From Anaerolineae bacterium (GTDB taxonomy: Bacteria > Chloroflexota > Anaerolineae > JAADDB01): a DNA stretch of 35,540 bases. The notes beneath the pieces were generated by a model. The model saw only the letters and a list, made by a program, of their open reading frames with translations, was not told the DNA's origin and searched no databases. The DNA lies in NCBI GenBank assembly GCA_015486845.1, contig WFQU01000011.1:1-35540 (forward strand). The letters run 5' to 3'. Below, piece after piece: positions 32,104 to 35,540 of this stretch (positions within the stretch are counted from its first letter, which is position 1; every line of letters begins with the position of its first letter). A program made the translations under genes and the position numbers.

Positions 32104-33152
32104 TGTCTGCCACAGAACGTTTCCTGGCGGCTTGCCGGAGGCAGCCGGTGGACGCCACGCCGGTCTGGTTCATGCGCCAGGCCGGCCGTTTCCTGCCGGA
32201 ATACCGGCAACTGCGCGAGCGCTATGCCATGCTGGAACTGGTGCAAACGCCGGAATTGGCGGCCGAGGTGACATTGCTGCCGATGCGATTGGGCGTGGAC
32301 GCGGCCATCCTGTTCGCCGACATTTTACTGCCGCTGCAGGCCATGGGGATGGATTTGGCGTTCGTTTCCGGGCAAGGGCCGGTTCTCGGCCATCCTGTGC
32401 AGGACGCCGAGGATGTGGCACGGCTGCGCCCGGTCGACGTAGAGACGGAATTGGGCTACGTGCTGGAAACGGTGCACACTGCCCGGCAGATGTTAGCCGG
32501 GACGGCACCGCTCATCGGCTTTGCCGGCGCGCCGTTCACGTTGGCTTCTTACGCCATCGAAGGGGGCGGGTCACGCCACTATCTGCGCACGAAACAGCTC
32601 ATGCACGGCCGGCCGGAAATTTGGCAGGCGCTGCTGGACCGTTTGACCGACGTGACGCTGGCTTATCTGCGGGCGCAAGTGCAAGCCGGGGCCCAGGCAG
32701 TGCAGCTTTTCGACAGTTGGGCTGGCACGCTCAGCCCGGCGGACTACCGCCAGTTCGCGCTGCCCTATTCCCGCCGCGTGCTTTCGGGGCTATCCGACCT
32801 CGGCGTGCCGCGCATCCATTTTGCCACCGGCACGGCCGGTATGTTGCCCCTCCTGCGAGAAGCGGGCGGCGACGTAATCAGCGTAGATTGGCGGGTGGAC
32901 TTACGCCGCGCCTGGGATCAGATCGGCCACGATGTAGCAATCCAGGGCAATTTGGACCCGGCGCTGCTTTTCGTTCCCCAAAACGCGCTGGCCCAAGGGG
33001 TGCGCCACGTGTTGGCGCAAGCTGACGGCCGCCCCGGCCACATTTTCAACCTGGGTCACGGCATCCTGCCGGAGACGCCGGTGGGAAACGTGCAGTTCGT
33101 GGTGGACCTGGTGCACCGGGAAAGCGCCAAAGCGAAAGGAGAGCAACTTTGA
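32100..33152 (+). CDS. hemE: uroporphyrinogen decarboxylase, 350 aa
   Basis: Decarboxylates the four acetates of uroporphyrinogen III to give coproporphyrinogen III. The signature [17 protein letters not shown] is near residues 20-36, with the Arg residues that bind propionates, and Asp in [14 protein letters not shown] is the catalytic acid. [17 protein letters not shown] and [19 protein letters not shown] [15 protein letters not shown] follow. It overlaps hemL by 4 nt and hemH by 4 nt. Two adjacent ATGs (32100, 32103) are possible starts. The product is the branch point between the protoporphyrin and coproporphyrin routes. Confidence 0.97.
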   Translation: MMSATERFLAACRRQPVDATPVWFMRQAGRFLPEYRQLRERYAMLELVQTPELAAEVTLLPMRLGVDAAILFADILLPLQAMGMDLAFVSGQGPVLGHPVQDAEDVARLRPVDVETELGYVLETVHTARQMLAGTAPLIGFAGAPFTLASYAIEGGGSRHYLRTKQLMHGRPEIWQALLDRLTDVTLAYLRAQVQAGAQAVQLFDSWAGTLSPADYRQFALPYSRRVLSGLSDLGVPRIHFATGTAGMLPLLREAGGDVISVDWRVDLRRAWDQIGHDVAIQGNLDPALLFVPQNALAQGVRHVLAQADGRPGHIFNLGHGILPETPVGNVQFVVDLVHRESAKAKGEQL

Positions 33153-34096
33153 CAGAGAAACCGGTGGGCGTTTTGCTCATGGCGTACGGCGGGCCGCTCT
33201 CGTTGGACGATGTGGCACCTTATTTGGCGAATGTGCGCGGCGGACGCCCCACGCCGCCGGAATTGGTGCAAAAGGTAAAAGCCCGCTACGCCCGCATCGG
33301 CGGCGGTTCGCCGCTGTTAGCTTACACGTTGGCGCAAGCCATGGCATTGGAAAAACGGCTCAACGAGGGAAGCGAGACACATTTCCGCACTTTCGTCGGC
33401 ATGCGGCACTGGCATCCTTATATCCGCGACGCGGTGGCCGGCATGGTCGCGGCCGGGGTCGAGAAACTAGTCGCCATTCCGATGGCGCCCCACTATTCCC
33501 GGCTGAGCGTCGGTGCCTACCATCGGCCGTTGGCGGAAGCGTTGGACGGGCTGGAGGCAGCGCCGCCCCGCGTGACTTTCGTCGAGCGGTACGGATCGCA
33601 CCCCCGCTTCGTTGCGGCTGTGGCGGGGAATGTGCGCCAGGCGCTGGAGCACTTTCCTGCGGAGAGTCGCGAGCAGGTGACAGTCATTTTCACCGCGCAC
33701 AGCATCCCGCAGCGCGCCGCTGTTGGTGATCCTTACGCCGGGGAACTACAGGAGAGTGCGCGGTTGGTGGCCGACGCGGCGGGCGTGACGAGCTGGCAGT
33801 TTGCTTATCAGAGCGCCGGCGCTCGCGCCGGGGCATGGCTTGGCCCGGATGTCGGCGATCTGTTAGCGCAATTGGCGGATAGAGGCGTTCGGAACGTGCT
33901 GGTGGTGCCCATCGGCTTCGTGTGCGACCACGTGGAAATCCTTTACGACATTGACGTCGAGTTAGCCGAGAAAGCAAAAGCGTTGGGCGTGCGGATGGAG
34001 CGCAGCCCGTCCCTCAACGCGTCCCCGGCTTTTATCGACGCGTTGGCTGCACTGGTGAGGGAATCATGGGATGCGGATAACGCGGCAAGAACTTAA
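33149..34096 (+). CDS. hemH: ferrochelatase (proto- or coproporphyrin type), 315 aa
   Basis: Inserts Fe2+ into a porphyrin. VLLMAYGGPLSLDDV opens the protein, the catalytic His is in VIFTAHSIPQR, and the metal-side Glu is in IGFVCDHVEILYDIDVE. At 315 residues, without a C-terminal membrane or cysteine-cluster extension, it has the soluble form seen in Gram-positive coproporphyrin ferrochelatases (CpfC). Its position between hemE and hemY is also the Bacillus order. The start is TTG 33149, overlapping the hemE stop, with GAAAGGAGAG just upstream. Coproporphyrin III as substrate is inferred from context only. Confidence 0.94.
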   Translation: MTEKPVGVLLMAYGGPLSLDDVAPYLANVRGGRPTPPELVQKVKARYARIGGGSPLLAYTLAQAMALEKRLNEGSETHFRTFVGMRHWHPYIRDAVAGMVAAGVEKLVAIPMAPHYSRLSVGAYHRPLAEALDGLEAAPPRVTFVERYGSHPRFVAAVAGNVRQALEHFPAESREQVTVIFTAHSIPQRAAVGDPYAGELQESARLVADAAGVTSWQFAYQSAGARAGAWLGPDVGDLLAQLADRGVRNVLVVPIGFVCDHVEILYDIDVELAEKAKALGVRMERSPSLNASPAFIDALAALVRESWDADNAART

Positions 34097-34108
34097 CGCG
34101 AAGACGCC
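34090..34108 (-). repeat. TCTTTGCG-type repeat, inverted copy
   Basis: AACTTAACGCGAAGACGCC is the reverse complement of the TTAAGTT end of the octamer repeats at 11777 and 27259. It overlaps the last hemH codons. Confidence 0.4.
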
Positions 34109-34126
34109 CTCGCGTTAGATTTTTAG

Positions 34127-34258
34127 GTTCTGGCACGACCAGGTCATGTTTTGAACACAGATGCACACAGAAAAACACAGATAAAGGATTTTGAGAAATC
34201 TGTGTACGCAGTCTGTGTAAATCTGTGTCCCAATGGTTTAGTTCTGGCACGACCAGGT
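34127..34258. repeat. fold-back element with 18-bp direct repeats between hemH and hemY
   Basis: GTTCTGGCACGACCAGGT stands at 34127-34144 and again at 34241-34258. Between them lie two imperfectly complementary arms, 34155-34182 (ACACAGAT at both ends) and 34198-34228 (ATCTGTGT at both ends), with a 15-nt loop. The size, inverted arms and flanking direct repeats are MITE-like. There is no open reading frame. One arm is related to 174-208. Confidence 0.6.
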
Positions 34259-34267
34259 TAGGAGCTT

Positions 34268-35540
34268 ATGGAGAATCAACGACAGATCGTCATCATTGGC
34301 GGCGGCATCAGCGGCCTGGCCACTGCCTACTATCTACAAAAAGCGGCGCGTGACCGACAAGAACGGCTACAAATCCATCTCGTGGAAAAGAACACCCAAG
34401 CCGGCGGCGTCATCAGCACCGTGCGCGATGACGGCTTCATCGTGGAAGGCGGGCCGGACTCGATGCTCTCCTACAAGCCGGCCGGCTTGCGCTTGTTGCA
34501 CGAATTGGACTTAGACGATGAAATCGTGGGTACGTCAAGAGAGCAGAAAGGTTCTTTCGTTTACTCACGGGGCGAGCTGCATCCGTTGCCGGAGGGGTTG
34601 ACGCTGATGATACCCAGCAAGTTAGGCCCGCTTTTCCGTACCCGGCTCATCAGTTGGCCGGGCAAGCTGCGCGCCGGCGCGGATCTCTTTTGGTCAAAGA
34701 GAACAAACGGGGAAGATGTTTCCGTAGCCGATTTCATCGAGATGCATTTGGGACGGGAAGTTTTCGAGCGCATCGTGGAGCCGCTGTTCGCCGGGATCTA
34801 CGCGGGAGACGCACGGCAACTCAGTTTGCCGGCCACGTACCCGCAACTGATAGCGTTAGAAAAGAAATACGGCAGTTTGTTGCGCGGCTTGCTGGTCATG
34901 CGCCGGCAACGGCACCGGGGAAATGGCACCCCGCCCCGCTGGACGCCGTTCATCACCTTGCGCACCGGCCTGGCGCGGCTGGTGGAAGCGTTGACGGCAT
35001 CGTTGACCGACACGACGTTCCATTTCGGGTCGGCTGTGACGGCATTGGAACGCGACGCACACGACGGTGCTGTACACAAGTGGACGGTACACCTACAAAG
35101 CGGAGAGCGTTGGCCGGCGGATGCCGTTGTGCTCGCCGCGCCGGCCGATGTTGTGGCCGGCCTCCTTCGTCCGCTGGATGGTGCGTTGGCCGGCGCGTTG
35201 GCGGCCACGCCGTATGTGTCCAGCGCAACCGTTTCCCTGGCTTTTCGTCGGGAAGAAGTGAACCATCCGCTGCGCGGCTTTGGCTTCGTCGTGCCCCGCG
35301 TGGAGGATCGACCGTTGCTGGCCTGCACGTGGACGTCGAACAAGTTCCCGCACCGTGCCCGCCGAGGCTACGCACTTTTCCGTTGTTTCTTGGGACGTGC
35401 CGGCCGGGAAGCTGTGGCGGACTTGCCCAAGGCCGAGCTGATCGCGCTGACCCGCCGCGAGATCGAAGCGACCATGGGGGTGGACGCTGTGCCGACGCAC
35501 GCCTGGACCTTCCGCTGGCAGCACGCTTTGCCGCAGTACA
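34268..35540 (+). CDS. hemY: HemY-type coproporphyrinogen/protoporphyrinogen oxidase, partial (424+ aa)
   Basis: FAD-dependent oxygen-using oxidase that aromatises the porphyrinogen ring; the window ends before the stop, so about 30-50 residues are missing. It begins MENQRQIVIIGGGISGLATA, a Rossmann dinucleotide-binding motif, followed by VEKNTQAGGVISTVRDDGF and VEGGPDSML typical of HemY. EPLFAGIYAGDARQLS and TPFITLRTGLARLVEAL are further family blocks. Residues in the middle (LLVMRRQRHRGNG) match the variable loop. GGAG precedes the ATG by 4-5 nt. The fold-back element separates it from hemH by 171 nt, but no terminator is seen. Whether it acts on coproporphyrinogen (CgoX) or protoporphyrinogen (PgoX) cannot be read from sequence. 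Confidence 0.93.
   Translation, partial: MENQRQIVIIGGGISGLATAYYLQKAARDRQERLQIHLVEKNTQAGGVISTVRDDGFIVEGGPDSMLSYKPAGLRLLHELDLDDEIVGTSREQKGSFVYSRGELHPLPEGLTLMIPSKLGPLFRTRLISWPGKLRAGADLFWSKRTNGEDVSVADFIEMHLGREVFERIVEPLFAGIYAGDARQLSLPATYPQLIALEKKYGSLLRGLLVMRRQRHRGNGTPPRWTPFITLRTGLARLVEALTASLTDTTFHFGSAVTALERDAHDGAVHKWTVHLQSGERWPADAVVLAAPADVVAGLLRPLDGALAGALAATPYVSSATVSLAFRREEVNHPLRGFGFVVPRVEDRPLLACTWTSNKFPHRARRGYALFRCFLGRAGREAVADLPKAELIALTRREIEATMGVDAVPTHAWTFRWQHALPQY

Overview
The window looks like a piece of a Chloroflexota-type (Anaerolineae-like) bacterial chromosome. This placement is an inference from the mix of genes: a T-box leader, a long eukaryote-like IleS, a HemC-HemD fusion, a K+-independent membrane pyrophosphatase, isolated TadE/TadG secretory genes, a CUT1 sugar transporter without its own ATPase, a PocR-PAS hybrid kinase and many decayed intergenic repeats. 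It does not rest on any marker gene. No phage, integrase, transposase or CRISPR array is visible.

Layout. 1-5.7 kb holds small stress or housekeeping genes (a small membrane protein, an FmdB-type zinc ribbon, Hsp20), RNase J behind a structured 5' region, a basic tail-anchored protein and a membrane-anchored DUF5666-like repeat protein. 5.9-9.9 kb is a minus-strand sugar ABC operon (permease, permease, binding lipoprotein). 10.6 kb is metF. 11.5-12.6 kb is a gene-poor stretch with a dispersed repeat, a near-consensus promoter and a candidate 275-nt RNA, leading to a 1096-residue PocR-PAS4-kinase-receiver protein that starts at TTG. A tRNA-Val(CAC), a small membrane protein and hppA follow. 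19.4-25.3 kb holds ileS (minus strand), three plus-strand TadE/TadG-type genes, and then a complete T-box leader on the minus strand. 25.4 kb to the right edge is a heme operon driven by a perfect consensus sigma-70 promoter: hemC-hemD fusion, hemB, an AhbD-like radical SAM gene, hemA, hemL, hemE, hemH, hemY (cut by the window end).

Two arrangements stand out. First, the T-box (promoter, AGUA loop motif, probable AUC specifier, T-box core, terminator) reads an isoleucine codon and points toward ileS, but about 2.4 kb and three opposite-strand pilus-type genes lie between them. Read-through would make ileS mRNA that is antisense to the whole tad block, a possible tRNA-controlled excludon. Second, the heme cluster has the hemE-hemH-hemY order known from coproporphyrin-dependent (Gram-positive type) clusters, but instead of ChdC, HemF or HemN the only decarboxylase candidate is a two-cluster radical SAM/SPASM protein resembling AhbD. 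This suggests a hybrid route to heme.

The rest of the novelty is intergenic: hairpin repeats whose stems differ by compensatory changes, a fold-back element with 18-bp direct repeats between hemH and hemY, and a promoter followed at once by an intrinsic terminator ahead of RNase J.
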